Below, in pieces: positions 34,976 to 44,393 of a DNA stretch of 64,000 nucleotides. How positions within the stretch are numbered: position 1 is the stretch's first letter; every line of letters starts with the position of its first letter. The notes beneath the pieces were generated by a model. The model saw only the letters and a list, made by a program, of their open reading frames with translations, searched no databases and had not been told where the DNA came from. Made by a program: the position numbers and the translations under genes. Source of the DNA: Lachnospiraceae bacterium (GTDB lineage: Bacteria; Bacillota; Clostridia; Lachnospirales; Lachnospiraceae); the NCBI GenBank assembly GCA_910574715.1, contig CAJTCH010000028.1, positions 1 to 64,000 on the forward strand, read 5' to 3'.

Positions 34976-35839
34976 TTACATAAGCTTCTCGCCTGTCAGC
35001 ATCTCATACCCCTGCAGATACTTGTCGATCGTCTTCTGCACGATCTCCTCAGGCAATGTCCAGTCATTGTCCGGGTTGGCCTTCAGCCAGTCCCGGGCAA
35101 ACTGCTTGTCAAAGGACGGCTGGGCGTGCCCCGGCTCATATCCGTCTGCAGGCCAGAACCGTGAGCTGTCCGGCGTCAGCATCTCGTCGCCGATGACGAT
35201 ATTGCCCTTCTCATCCAGACCAAACTCGAACTTGGTATCTGCGATAATGATGCCGCGTGTAAGCGCGTAATCCGCACATTTCTTATAGAGCGCAAGGGTG
35301 CAGTCGCGAAGCTTCGCAGCATATTCCTCTCCCTTGCCCGGGAAATATTTCTCCAGATGGGCGATACTCTGCTCATATGAAATATTCTCGTCATGATCTC
35401 CGATCTCCGCCTTCGTTGACGGCGTATAGATAGGCTCCGGCAGCTTATCGGACTCTCTCAGGCCTTCCGGCAGCCTGATCCCGCATACAGTGCCGTCCTT
35501 CTGATAGCTGGCCCATCCGCTGCCGGTAATATAACCGCGGACGATACACTCGATCGGGAGCATGTTAAGCTTCCTGCACATCATACTGTTCCCGTCAAAC
35601 TGCGGAGACTGGAAGAACTCCGGCATATCCCCTGCATCCGTTGAGATCATGTGGTTTGGGAGAATGTCCTTTGTCATATCGAACCAAAACTTAGACATCT
35701 GAGTCAGAACCGTCCCCTTCTTGGTCACATCATTCTTCAGAATGACATCAAAGCAACTGATACGATCAGTCGCAACCATGATCAGGCTGTCGCCGTTATC
35801 ATAGATCTCACGTACTTTTCCTTCTTTGATTGGCTTCAT
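34976..35839 (-). CDS. purC: phosphoribosylaminoimidazole-succinocarboxamide synthase
   Basis: A 287-residue SAICAR synthetase catalysing the ATP-dependent joining of CAIR and aspartate in purine synthesis. KEGKVREIYD at the N-terminus is the ATP-binding strand, and IECIVRGYITGSGWASY and later GIIIADTKFEFG with D are family signatures. It is slightly longer than the 235-240-residue bacterial type and resembles the longer form with an extended C-terminus (PADGYEPGHAQPSFDKQFARDWL). It stands alone, convergent with the histidine kinase, without other pur genes nearby. Confidence 0.93.
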   Translation of the reverse strand: MKPIKEGKVREIYDNGDSLIMVATDRISCFDVILKNDVTKKGTVLTQMSKFWFDMTKDILPNHMISTDAGDMPEFFQSPQFDGNSMMCRKLNMLPIECIVRGYITGSGWASYQKDGTVCGIRLPEGLRESDKLPEPIYTPSTKAEIGDHDENISYEQSIAHLEKYFPGKGEEYAAKLRDCTLALYKKCADYALTRGIIIADTKFEFGLDEKGNIVIGDEMLTPDSSRFWPADGYEPGHAQPSFDKQFARDWLKANPDNDWTLPEEIVQKTIDKYLQGYEMLTGEKLM

Positions 35840-35899
35840 GTGGTATCCCTCTTTCTGATATTTTGCTTACTGTGTATTCCAAAAAAATATTACCTTCCT

Positions 35900-35928
35900 A
35901 CTATACAATAGATATCGGATTTTTTAAA
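35900..35928 (-). promoter_or_regulatory. Probable purC promoter
   Basis: On the minus strand TTTAAA (35923-35928), a 17-base spacer and TATAGT (35900-35905) lie about 60 bases before the purC start. No purine riboswitch was recognised in the short leader. Confidence 0.5.
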
Positions 35929-35961
35929 GATGTAATATGGATATTTGTCGAATAGTTTCTC

Positions 35962-35989
35962 TTGAAACAGGAAATGAAGATGGTATAAT
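35962..35989 (+). promoter_or_regulatory. Promoter of the secreted repeat protein gene
   Basis: TTGAAA (35962-35967), a 16-base spacer and TATAAT (35984-35989) lie 40 bases before the start codon at 36029, with AAAGGAG between. Confidence 0.65.
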
Positions 35990-36028
35990 AGGGATTATAC
36001 AGCGAATGAAAGGAGCAATCTGAATAAT

Positions 36029-38899
36029 ATGTCGAAAAAGATATGGAATTTTGGCAGAAAAACTCTTCTGATCATGATACTATCCATGATGTTTTGTGCC
36101 AATGCCAGGGCTGAAGGCGAAGATACAGGCAGAGAAGACGGCACCGCGGCGGAGCTGCCGGGTGAAGCAGTCATCTCTTTAGACGGCTTGTCAGACGGTC
36201 TCGCCGGATATCCTCCCTCCGAAAAGAACCAAACTGCGGCTGAACCAGAAGCGGCTGAACAAGGTGTGGCTGAACCAGAAGCGGCTGAACCAGAAGCAGA
36301 GCAAGGGACTATCATCCCCGGCTCTTCTGAGACACAGCCAGAGACGGCAGAAGAACCGTCATCCGCACAGGATACAGCGGCCATGGCCCGAAGCACAGCG
36401 GGATATAACGTGAAGATAAGCGGATACAATGCCAGTCAGGGCATTTTCCGTGCTGCGGTGTCGGGTATCACTGCCTCTGACAGGATCAGGGAGGTACTGA
36501 TTCCTGTGTGGAGCAAGGCGAACGGCCAGGATGACATCATATGGTACACTGCCCATAAGAGCAGCGGCGGAGATTATTACATAGATGTGGATATCAGGAA
36601 CCATCATTACTCCACGGGCACCTACTATATCCACGTTTATATCACAGACGCCACCGGCCGTCAGTTCTTTGCGTGCTCCGCAGAGCAGGAGATCGATATG
36701 GCGCCGGGAACACTTACCGTAACGAAGAATAATGAGAAGGAATACACCCTTGAACTTATAGGCGTGAACGTACCGGGCGGGATCAGGCAGATCCAGTTCC
36801 CCGTATGGTCCAATGTAAACGGTCAGGATGATATCGTTTGGTATTCGGCAGCGCGGGTGAGCAGCCAGGTATACCGCTGCCGGATATCCGTTGCGAACCA
36901 CAGAGGACTCGGACAATTCATCGTACATGCATATGCCCAGATGCCGGACAATTCTAATATATTTCTCGGCGCAGCCGGTTTCACAACAGCGGCTCCGTCG
37001 GTCGGACAGGTCCAGGCTTCTGCTGCGGACCGGACAAGAGGCAGATTTACAGTGCGGATATCCGGTGTGAAGAACGGCGGACTCATCCGTCAGCTCCAGG
37101 TCCCGGTGTGGTCCAAGGGGGACCAGAGCGATATCGTATGGTATACGGCGTCAAGAGACAGCAAGGGCGATTACATCGTCAATGTCGATATCTCCCGCCA
37201 CGGATTCAACTGCGGCACCTATCATGTGCACACTTATCTTACAGACGTATCGGGCGCGCAGCAATTCGCAGGTGCCGCCGCCTGTGAGATGAATCTCCGG
37301 TATCAGTCGTTTTCGGCAGGTGATATCAGCGGTACGGAATCTACATACCGGATCACATTGAACGGCCTGGAGGTTCCCGCAGGGGAGCGGAATGTGCAAT
37401 TCGCCGTATGGGGAGCTGCGAACGGGCAGAACGACCTCCGATGGTACAACGCCCGCCAGTCCGGCGGAAAGTATATCTGCGACATAAGGACAGCCGACCA
37501 CGGAGAATCCGGCAAATATATTGTCCATGCCTACTGTAATACACGCGGGAATACGATTCAGTTTATCGGCGCGTCAGGATTCGAAGTAACAAAGAAGGCG
37601 CTTGCAGCCCAGGTACAGGTCTCTGATATCAATCAGACCGCGGGAACCTTCAAGGTGACGGTCAAGGGCGCCGCGTCTTCCTCAGGAATAAAGAAGGTCC
37701 AGATCCCTGTATGGTGCGCGGATGATCAGAGTGACATCGTATGGTACAATGCAGCAAGAGTTTCCGAGGGAATCTACACTGCCAATGTCCGGGTATCCCA
37801 GCACGGCAACCATTTCGGAACGTATAAGATCCATGTATATATTACTGCCGGCAACGGTGTACAGACCTTTGCAGGATCGGCGTCCGCGAATATTTCTCCC
37901 CGCAATTATGTGTACAGCCGTTCGTTAAACGGGTCACAGCAGGAGATCGGGATCATCGGTATATCCGCAAGGAGAGTCCAGTTTCCGACCTGGAGCAAGA
38001 CGGACGGACAGGATGATATCGTTTGGTATGAAGGGCGCAGCAAAGGGAACGGAGAATGGAGCGTGATCGTGAACAGCGCGAACCACCGGCATTCGGGAGA
38101 ATATATCACACACATATATACAGACGGGGCCTTTGCAGGATCGGCGTCTTACCAATTAAAAAAGAATGGGATTGAGATCGCGGATGTAATCAGGAATGCA
38201 GGAAAACCTGCAGGAAAGACCCTGTATGTCTGGGGCGGCGGATGGAATGAAGCAGATACAGCGGCAGGCGAGACCGCTCGTACCATAGGTGTGTACCCAG
38301 AATGGGAGCGGTACTTCAGCAGCAACCGGCAGGGGTATTCTTATCTGCCGGGAAAAAGAGCGTGGGAACGAGGAGAACGGCAGTGGCGGTTCTACGGACT
38401 GGACTGTTCCGGTTATCTGGGATGGGTCGTCTATAATTCCGTCCAGAGCGGAAGGAACGGAGCCGGTTATGTGGTGGATGCCTCCCGTTTCGCTTCCTCC
38501 CTGGCAGGATACGGTTATGGCTCTGTATCGTCATGTACACCGAACAGCGTGTTTAAACCGGGCGACATCATCAGCATATCCGGCCATTGTTACCTGAGTC
38601 TCGGACAGTGCAGCGACGGCAGCGTCCTCATCCTGCACAGCACACCGAACGGCGGCGTACAAGTGAGCGGCACCGTAACCGGCGGCGGGTCGTCGGAAGC
38701 CTCAAGGCTTGCCAGTTCCTTCATGCAGCAGAACTATCCTCAGTGGTGGGCAAGCTTCGGCGGCGAAGGAAGACAGAGCGTAGACGCATCCAAGTATCTG
38801 AACGGCACAAAATTCTCCTGGACAGTCAACAGTACGGTAGGAGATTCCGAACGGATACAGGGGAAACGAGCAAATGAAGTCTTAGGCTATTTAAAATAA
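36029..38899 (+). CDS. secreted GBS Bsp-like repeat protein with NlpC/P60-like domain
   Basis: A 956-residue exported protein. A signal peptide (residues 1-29, cleavage likely after ANARA) is followed by an acidic Ala/Glu/Pro-rich spacer (about 65-120). Six repeats of about 85-95 residues follow, each with a 'VQ(F/I)PVWS...GQDDI.WY' block and a later 'G.Y..H.Y' block, as in the GBS Bsp-like repeat family. The C-terminal ~220 residues contain LYVWGGGW, GLDCSGYLGWVVYN and GDIISISGHCYLSLG, the Cys and His regions of an NlpC/P60-type peptidoglycan hydrolase. It probably binds and trims the cell wall. No LPXTG or membrane anchor is seen. Confidence 0.88.
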   Translation: MSKKIWNFGRKTLLIMILSMMFCANARAEGEDTGREDGTAAELPGEAVISLDGLSDGLAGYPPSEKNQTAAEPEAAEQGVAEPEAAEPEAEQGTIIPGSSETQPETAEEPSSAQDTAAMARSTAGYNVKISGYNASQGIFRAAVSGITASDRIREVLIPVWSKANGQDDIIWYTAHKSSGGDYYIDVDIRNHHYSTGTYYIHVYITDATGRQFFACSAEQEIDMAPGTLTVTKNNEKEYTLELIGVNVPGGIRQIQFPVWSNVNGQDDIVWYSAARVSSQVYRCRISVANHRGLGQFIVHAYAQMPDNSNIFLGAAGFTTAAPSVGQVQASAADRTRGRFTVRISGVKNGGLIRQLQVPVWSKGDQSDIVWYTASRDSKGDYIVNVDISRHGFNCGTYHVHTYLTDVSGAQQFAGAAACEMNLRYQSFSAGDISGTESTYRITLNGLEVPAGERNVQFAVWGAANGQNDLRWYNARQSGGKYICDIRTADHGESGKYIVHAYCNTRGNTIQFIGASGFEVTKKALAAQVQVSDINQTAGTFKVTVKGAASSSGIKKVQIPVWCADDQSDIVWYNAARVSEGIYTANVRVSQHGNHFGTYKIHVYITAGNGVQTFAGSASANISPRNYVYSRSLNGSQQEIGIIGISARRVQFPTWSKTDGQDDIVWYEGRSKGNGEWSVIVNSANHRHSGEYITHIYTDGAFAGSASYQLKKNGIEIADVIRNAGKPAGKTLYVWGGGWNEADTAAGETARTIGVYPEWERYFSSNRQGYSYLPGKRAWERGERQWRFYGLDCSGYLGWVVYNSVQSGRNGAGYVVDASRFASSLAGYGYGSVSSCTPNSVFKPGDIISISGHCYLSLGQCSDGSVLILHSTPNGGVQVSGTVTGGGSSEASRLASSFMQQNYPQWWASFGGEGRQSVDASKYLNGTKFSWTVNSTVGDSERIQGKRANEVLGYLK

Positions 38900-38906
38900 T
38901 TATCAC

Positions 38907-38953
38907 AACTGCCGCATTAAGAACGATACCCGATCATTCTTAATGCGGCAGTT
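38907..38953. terminator. Bidirectional terminator
   Basis: Seventeen-base perfect arms (38907-38923 and 38937-38953) with a 13-base loop lie between the convergent repeat-protein gene and the ABC transporter ATPase gene. T-tracts on both sides are modest, but stem length and position support a shared terminator. Confidence 0.75.
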
Positions 38954-38956
38954 TCA

Positions 38957-39742
38957 TTACCCCTGTGTGAATCTCTGCAAAAACTGTCTGGTCCTCTCTT
39001 CTTTGGGATGTTCGAACACCTGCATCGGTTCTCCCTGTTCCACGATACTCCCGTCGTCCATGAAGATCACATGATCCGCCACATCTCTGGCGAATGCCAT
39101 CTCATGAGTAACGATCACCATCGTCGTATTCTCGTCTGCCAGCTCCTTGATCACTCTTAAGACCTCTCCGGTCAATTCCGGGTCCAGAGCGGACGTCGGC
39201 TCATCAAAACACAGGATATCCGGCTGCAGCGCCAACGCCCTGGCGATAGCAACTCTCTGGCATTGTCCGCCGGATAGCTGATGCGGATAATTATCCTTGC
39301 GGTTCGCAAGTCCCATCTGATCAAGCAAAGTTTCCGCCTGCACACGGATCTCCTCTAAGATCTCCTTCTTCCTCGCCTTATAGTCCGGCTGCTCTGAAGC
39401 CAAAAGCTCCCTTGCCAGCATCACGTTCCGAAGCGCCGTATACTGCGGGAACAGATTGAACGACTGAAACACGAGCCCGAAATGAAGCCGCTTCTTACGG
39501 ATCGACGCTTCTAACCTGGTAGACGGATCCTCTGCGTCGAAGAGAATCTCATCATTTACCCGGATAATTCCCTTATCAGGAGTTTCCAGGAAGTTGAGGC
39601 ATCGAAGTAAGGTCGTCTTCCCGCTCCCGGAGGAACCTATGATGGAAAGCGCCTGTCCTTTCTCCAGTGAAAAACTGATATCCTTCAGCACCTTCGTCCG
39701 ATTGAAAGATTTGCATATATGCTCTGCTTCTAATATTGACAT
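38957..39742 (-). CDS. polar amino acid ABC transporter ATP-binding protein
   Basis: A 261-residue ATPase of the PAAT/GlnQ type. Walker A is GSSGSGKTT (residues 37-45), the signature is [15 protein letters not shown], Walker B is [14 protein letters not shown] and the switch histidine lies in VIVTHEM. It energises uptake by the permease encoded 15 bases upstream. ATG 39742 is preferred to GTG 39745 because of spacing to GGAGGG. The substrate cannot be decided between cystine, glutamine and other polar amino acids. Confidence 0.9.
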   Translation of the reverse strand: MSILEAEHICKSFNRTKVLKDISFSLEKGQALSIIGSSGSGKTTLLRCLNFLETPDKGIIRVNDEILFDAEDPSTRLEASIRKKRLHFGLVFQSFNLFPQYTALRNVMLARELLASEQPDYKARKKEILEEIRVQAETLLDQMGLANRKDNYPHQLSGGQCQRVAIARALALQPDILCFDEPTSALDPELTGEVLRVIKELADENTTMVIVTHEMAFARDVADHVIFMDDGSIVEQGEPMQVFEHPKEERTRQFLQRFTQG

Positions 39743-39757
39743 CACATCCGCCCTCCT

Positions 39758-40444
39758 CTATCTGAAATAATCCAGCCTGCGCTCCAGCCGTCCAAGCAGA
39801 AGCGTCAGGATACCATTGAATATAAGATAATAGACCGCAGTAAAAAACAACGGCCAGATAGCGCCTGAGATACCGTGAGATCCCTTCATGAACGCCTGTC
39901 CTGCCCAGATGATCTCCTGCAGCGCGATGATGCGCGCAAGAGAGGTATCCTTGACCAGAGTGATGATCTCGTTGGACATGGGCGGAACGATCCGCTTGAT
40001 CATCTGCAGCAGGGTGATCTTGAAGAATATCTGTCTCCTTGTCATACCAAGCACCAGCCCCGCCTCTTCCTGACCGATCGGCACTCCCTGGATCCCTCCG
40101 CGGTATATCTCGGAGAAGTAACAGGCGTAATTCAGTACAAATGAAAAGGCTGCCGCCAGAAAACGCCCGGACTCACCGCCGCCCCAGATCGGAGTATGTA
40201 ATACCAGCCCCGGGAAATAATAGATGATCAGAAGCTGGATCATCAACGGCGTTCCCCTTATGATCCATACAACGAATTTCGAAAAATACTTAAGCGGTCC
40301 AAATCGGGACATCGAACCAAATGCGATCACCAGTCCCAGCGGAAATGCACCGATCAATGTTACAAAGAAAAGTTTTAACGTCTGTAAAAAGCCGATATTC
40401 AACGCGTCCACAACGATCGGCATCTGTTCCATAATCTGTCCCAT
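39758..40444 (-). CDS. polar amino acid ABC transporter permease
   Basis: A 228-residue HisM/GlnP-type permease with about five membrane segments. FLQTLKLFFVTLIGAFPLGLVIAFG, VWIIRGTPLMIQL and the EAA loop QEEAGLVLGMTRRQIFFKITLLQ, which docks on the ATPase, are diagnostic. It likely works as a homodimer, since only one permease gene is present. It lies between the binding-protein gene, which is followed by a terminator hairpin, and the ATPase gene. Confidence 0.9.
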   Translation of the reverse strand: MGQIMEQMPIVVDALNIGFLQTLKLFFVTLIGAFPLGLVIAFGSMSRFGPLKYFSKFVVWIIRGTPLMIQLLIIYYFPGLVLHTPIWGGGESGRFLAAAFSFVLNYACYFSEIYRGGIQGVPIGQEEAGLVLGMTRRQIFFKITLLQMIKRIVPPMSNEIITLVKDTSLARIIALQEIIWAGQAFMKGSHGISGAIWPLFFTAVYYLIFNGILTLLLGRLERRLDYFR

Positions 40445-40496
40445 ATCTGTATCCTGCTTTCTCTCTCGATTCTATCATAGAATGCCTCATACTCGG

Positions 40497-40528
40497 CAAA
40501 AACAGTGAGCGAAAACATTCGCCCACTG
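40497..40528 (-). terminator. Intergenic terminator between binding-protein and permease genes
   Basis: An 11-bp stem (40503-40513 with 40518-40528, one G-U pair) is followed on the minus strand by TTTTT. It sits after the substrate-binding protein gene and before the permease gene of the same operon, a common way to make more binding protein than membrane components. Confidence 0.75.
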
Positions 40529-40534
40529 ATTCTG

Positions 40535-41395
40535 TTACTGCTCAATGATCGCAGCCTGTACCCCATAAGTCTCTGCGCACTCCATCATGCTTCCGTCCGC
40601 GTAAGCAGCCGCGAAGTAATCATTCAGCGCTTTTGCAAGATCGGAGCCTTTGCGGAAGCCGACGCCGTACTCCTCGTCATTCAGTCCGCAGGTATAGGTC
40701 AGATCCGCGTATCCTGTACCTTCCCCTACCATAGCGGCTGCCATCAGTGAATCGATCACTGCCGCGCTCGACGTCCCTGCCGCTACTTCCATCAAAGCGT
40801 CCGACTGTGCCTTCACCGGCGTATATTCAAGCTCCAGAGCGGCCACCGCGGCTTCCCCCGCGCTGCCTGCCTCCACCGCGAATGAAAGGTCAGACAGGCT
40901 GTCCGTATCCTGATACTTGTCCGCTTCACTGGCCGGAACGATCACTACCTGCGCGTTGTTGCAATAAGCATTGGAACACTCCATAGCGCTGGTCACCTCG
41001 TCTGTGAGGGTCATACCGTTCCATACGCAGTCAATGGTCTTGCCGTCCAGCTCCATGATCTTGTTATCCCAGTCAATCTCTACGAATTCCGCCTCGACAC
41101 CGATACTCTCGGCAAATGCCTTCGCCATATCCGCATCAAAGCCGATCCATTCGTCGCCGTCTCCCTTGTAATCCATCGGCTCAAAATCTGTGATACCGAC
41201 TACCAGAGTTCCCTTGTCCTTCACATACTCCAGATCGCTTCCGTCAGAAGCACCGGAGCCGGAATCTGCGCCGGATTCAGTACCGGAGCTTGCACCGCCG
41301 TCTGAACCGGAATCAGACTTATCATCCGAACCGCCGCATGCGGTCAGTGAGAATACCATCACCATCGTAAGCATAAAAACAACTATTTTTTTCAT
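40535..41395 (-). CDS. amino acid ABC transporter substrate-binding lipoprotein
   Basis: A 286-residue SBP_bac_3 protein. The signal KKIVVFMLTMVMVFSLTACG has the lipobox LTAC, so it should be a diacylglyceryl-anchored lipoprotein. A Ser/Gly/Asp-rich linker leads to GTLVVGITDFEPMDY, WIGFDADMAKAFAESIG and WDNKIMELDGKTIDCVWNGMT, the start of the periplasmic-binding fold. ATG 41395 follows GAGGTGG. It delivers a polar amino acid to the permease encoded downstream. Confidence 0.92.
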   Translation of the reverse strand: MKKIVVFMLTMVMVFSLTACGGSDDKSDSGSDGGASSGTESGADSGSGASDGSDLEYVKDKGTLVVGITDFEPMDYKGDGDEWIGFDADMAKAFAESIGVEAEFVEIDWDNKIMELDGKTIDCVWNGMTLTDEVTSAMECSNAYCNNAQVVIVPASEADKYQDTDSLSDLSFAVEAGSAGEAAVAALELEYTPVKAQSDALMEVAAGTSSAAVIDSLMAAAMVGEGTGYADLTYTCGLNDEEYGVGFRKGSDLAKALNDYFAAAYADGSMMECAETYGVQAAIIEQ

Positions 41396-41488
41396 AATCT
41401 TCCACCTCAATATTCATATTTTGATTGCTAAATGACTTGCCTGAATTCTCATCCGCTGAAAATAATCAGGCCAACACAGTACGCTACT

Positions 41489-41517
41489 ATATTACCAATT
41501 TACCACAATAAAGTCAA
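41489..41517 (-). promoter_or_regulatory. Promoter of the ABC transporter operon
   Basis: On the minus strand TTGACT (41512-41517), a 17-base spacer and TAATAT (41489-41494) form a near-consensus sigma-A promoter about 95 bases before the binding-protein start. Confidence 0.75.
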
Positions 41518-41556
41518 GCGCAAATTTAACGAATTCAAACGATGAATTCAGACATG

Positions 41557-41595
41557 AAAAAGACCTGCCAGGGAAGGTTCTTCCCCCGCAAGTCT
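41557..41595 (-). terminator. Terminator after the nitrite/sulfite reductase gene
   Basis: An imperfect stem (AGACTTGC... with GCAGGTCT) with an inner GGGAAG/CTTCCC pairing is followed on the minus strand by TTTTTC, 18 bases after the stop codon. Confidence 0.7.
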
Positions 41596-41612
41596 CTGTC
41601 CTCTCGTCATTT

Positions 41613-43151
41613 TTAATACAAATATTTCTCTGCCAGCGTCTTAAGTCTCTTTGGATCTTCGGTATACCACGCGTCAAAGGTCGTATGCGCCGACTCCACT
41701 GCCTGTCCAAGCTCCACGAAGAATGCCGGCATATCCTTCTGCAGCATCATGCCCCACTGCTCGCCGAAACGCTCCTCGCCTGCCAGATCGCATCCGTTCA
41801 CATGGAAGGTAAATGCCGGTTCCACGACATCATTCACCCTCTTTACTCCGCCGTGAAAACCAAGCGTTCCGATCTGATGCGTTCCGCAGGAAGAAGTACA
41901 TCCCGAGATATGGATCCTTGGCAGCACGCCGTCCGCGAAATCATGCTTCCTTACTTCTTCTATGATCTGCGCCAGAACTCCCTGGGAATCCCGCAGACCT
42001 ACCTGACAGATCGTTGCCCCGATACAGGCGACCGAAGTCTCGAACAGATCCCTCGCACCGTCAGCCGTAGCCTCTAAGACCTTCTTCGCCTCATCTCCGT
42101 TCAGATTGATGATATAGATGGTCTCATCCGGCGCAATCCGAAGCTCAACCTCTTCCATATCTTTCACGGTCTCATAGATAGCGGCAAACCAATCGACCTT
42201 CGGAACCCCTCCGATCGGATGATATGTCACGGCATACAGGCCTTCCTGCTTCTGCGGGATCACACGTCTGCCGGAAGCTTCCGTGCCGTTCCCCCTCTTA
42301 TTGACCGGCTGTTCAATAACCTCAAGCTTAAGATCTTCACCCGTTTTCACGGCCTCAAGCTTCTCAAGATAAGCCATCTTATATCCGTCCGCGCCTAAAG
42401 TCTCCTGCATATAGCGTGTCCTTGCCTTCCCGCGGTTCTCATAATTACCGTAGGCAATGAAGGTCTCTACCATGGCCTTCACATAATACAGCACCTCTGT
42501 TCCCGGCACCTGCTCCGCTACCTTCACGCCCATGCGGGGATTATTCCCCAAGCCGCCCGCGCTGTACACGTCGAAGCTTCCATCCTTCCCGGCAACAAAT
42601 CCCAGATCACGGAACGTAGCATGAGTCTCATTGGCAGGAGAATTGGAGAAGCCCACCTTAAGCTTCCTCGGCATCTTCACCGTCTTAATGAAGCCAAGCA
42701 GATAGTCCGATACGGCTTCAGCGTACGGCAGTACGTCAAAATACTCGCCTTCTTCCACACCGGACAACGGGGATACCATGACATTCCTGGGGAAATCTCC
42801 GCCACCGCCCCTGGTAACGATCCCGGCGTCAAGGGCCTTCTCCATGATACCGCAGACCGCCTCTGCATTCAGGTTATGGAACTGTATGGTCTGGCACGTC
42901 GTGAAATGCGCCTTCTCTACCCCATACTCGGCGACTGCGCCGGCAACAAATCTTAACTTCTCCTTCGTCAGTCTCCCTCCCGGTATCCGCAGCCTCAGCA
43001 TGCTCGCATTACCGCCCTTCTGGGCATAGCTTCCGAATCCGCCGGAGAATCCCTTGTACTCTTTCGTACTGACTTCTTTTGCATAAAACCTGTCGGTTAC
43101 CTCACGAAATTCTGTGAGATCTTCCTTGAACTCCTTCAACATCTGTTCCAT
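41613..43151 (-). CDS. siroheme / 4Fe-4S nitrite or sulfite reductase
   Basis: A 512-residue hemoprotein of the ferredoxin-type NiR/SiR family. The two parasite-of-NiR repeats are visible (GGNASMLRLRIPGG and VGFSNSP), with the cofactor cysteines in CIGATICQVG (C-x5-C) and ISGCTSSCGTH (C-x3-C). It carries out a six-electron reduction of nitrite to ammonium or sulfite to sulfide in the cytoplasm. AGGAGTG precedes the ATG. No flavoprotein or siroheme genes are adjacent, so the electron donor and the physiological substrate are not decided by context. Confidence 0.88.
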   Translation of the reverse strand: MEQMLKEFKEDLTEFREVTDRFYAKEVSTKEYKGFSGGFGSYAQKGGNASMLRLRIPGGRLTKEKLRFVAGAVAEYGVEKAHFTTCQTIQFHNLNAEAVCGIMEKALDAGIVTRGGGGDFPRNVMVSPLSGVEEGEYFDVLPYAEAVSDYLLGFIKTVKMPRKLKVGFSNSPANETHATFRDLGFVAGKDGSFDVYSAGGLGNNPRMGVKVAEQVPGTEVLYYVKAMVETFIAYGNYENRGKARTRYMQETLGADGYKMAYLEKLEAVKTGEDLKLEVIEQPVNKRGNGTEASGRRVIPQKQEGLYAVTYHPIGGVPKVDWFAAIYETVKDMEEVELRIAPDETIYIINLNGDEAKKVLEATADGARDLFETSVACIGATICQVGLRDSQGVLAQIIEEVRKHDFADGVLPRIHISGCTSSCGTHQIGTLGFHGGVKRVNDVVEPAFTFHVNGCDLAGEERFGEQWGMMLQKDMPAFFVELGQAVESAHTTFDAWYTEDPKRLKTLAEKYLY

Positions 43152-43228
43152 ATCGCTTCACTCCTATTATCATTTCTATACTATCAACTATTCTTATTAT
43201 AAAGGTCAGTACTCTGGCCGTACAGGCA

Positions 43229-44371
43229 TCAATTACGCAGGCTCATAACCCCTTCCGCCAGAATCTTCACATCATCCAGGATATAGTCGAAAGCGCCCGC
43301 CTTATACAGGTTGATCGCGATCATTCCGATCGGAACCGCGAAGATCATGCCGAACACACCTCCCGTTTTGTAGCCGATATACAGCAATACCAGTGTGACC
43401 AACGGCTTCAATCCCATGCTGTCCCCGACTAATTTGGGCTGGATCAACTGACGCACAAGCTGTGTAACCCCATATAATATAAGAAGGCCCACTACCATCC
43501 GATAATTCCCTACCATGAATTTATAAGCTGCCCAGGGAAGCAGCGCCGTACCCGTACCAAAGAAAGGCAGGAAATCCAGGAAAGCGATCAACAGCGCAAG
43601 CAGCACGGCAAAATGAACCCTCAGGATCAGGAAACCTGCCAATAACAGCACATAGACCACTCCCATGATCTTAAACTGGGCTTTGAAGTATCCCCCGACC
43701 GCGTACTTGAAGTTATCTACCACCATGGTCATCCGGCTCACAAGAGCGTCCGGGGCGATCCGTTTCGACCAACGGATCACATCCTCCCGCTCCGCGATAA
43801 AGAAGTACGCCGAAATAAACGTCACGATAACCGCCACCAGCGCCGAGGGGATCCGTTTGGCGAATCTTCCCGCCGCCGATACCGTCGGCTCGCTGAGCTT
43901 CCCAATCAGATCACCCGCCGTATTCTCCAGGCTCTCCATCATCGTATGCCATCCTTCCCTGACTCCTTCGGGCAGAAGCTTGAAGATGCCGTTCAAACTG
44001 TCTCCGACCGTCGCCATACCAGCCTCCAGATCCTCATACATATCCGGCATATTCTGGATCAGACCCGCGATCTCACGCGACAGCGTACTGACAAGGAGAT
44101 AGATGAGTAATCCTACCGCGCCAAGCACACCGATAATGATCAACGCAGACCCCCATTTCTTGATGATCTTCAACCGTTTCTCAAGCCAGTTCACCACAGG
44201 GCTTGCAATAGACGCGATACACCATCCGATCACAAATGGCATGAAAAAGCCAAGCAGCTTATATCCAAAATACAGGAACAGGCAGGTCCCAACCAGGCTG
44301 AATCCCAGGCTCACCGCTACCTTCCAGTAAGACCGCTCATCCCGCAGCTTTTCTTTACAATTCATCTCCAT
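43229..44371 (-). CDS. AI-2E family transporter
   Basis: A 380-residue polytopic protein with about eight hydrophobic segments. FFMPFVIGWCIASIASPVVNWLEKRL, then a long amphipathic helical region and FLDFLPFFGTGTALLPWAAYKF, LIQPKLVGDSMGLKPLVTLVLLYIGYKTGGVFGMIFAVPIG are the conserved blocks of the YtvI/PerM/TqsA family. Members export autoinducer-2 or act as Na+/H+ antiporters; which applies here is unknown. The gene follows engB by 22 bases and may be the last gene of the protease operon. Confidence 0.85.
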   Translation of the reverse strand: MEMNCKEKLRDERSYWKVAVSLGFSLVGTCLFLYFGYKLLGFFMPFVIGWCIASIASPVVNWLEKRLKIIKKWGSALIIIGVLGAVGLLIYLLVSTLSREIAGLIQNMPDMYEDLEAGMATVGDSLNGIFKLLPEGVREGWHTMMESLENTAGDLIGKLSEPTVSAAGRFAKRIPSALVAVIVTFISAYFFIAEREDVIRWSKRIAPDALVSRMTMVVDNFKYAVGGYFKAQFKIMGVVYVLLLAGFLILRVHFAVLLALLIAFLDFLPFFGTGTALLPWAAYKFMVGNYRMVVGLLILYGVTQLVRQLIQPKLVGDSMGLKPLVTLVLLYIGYKTGGVFGMIFAVPIGMIAINLYKAGAFDYILDDVKILAEGVMSLRN

Positions 44372-44393
44372 GCGTTTATTTCACCTTCTTGCC

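Noticed and set aside
35995..36429. 144-codon open frame on the minus strand across the start of the repeat-protein gene
   Set aside because: Its Ser/Ala-rich repeats are the complement of the acidic Glu/Ala/Pro spacer of the secreted protein, and it has no start signal.
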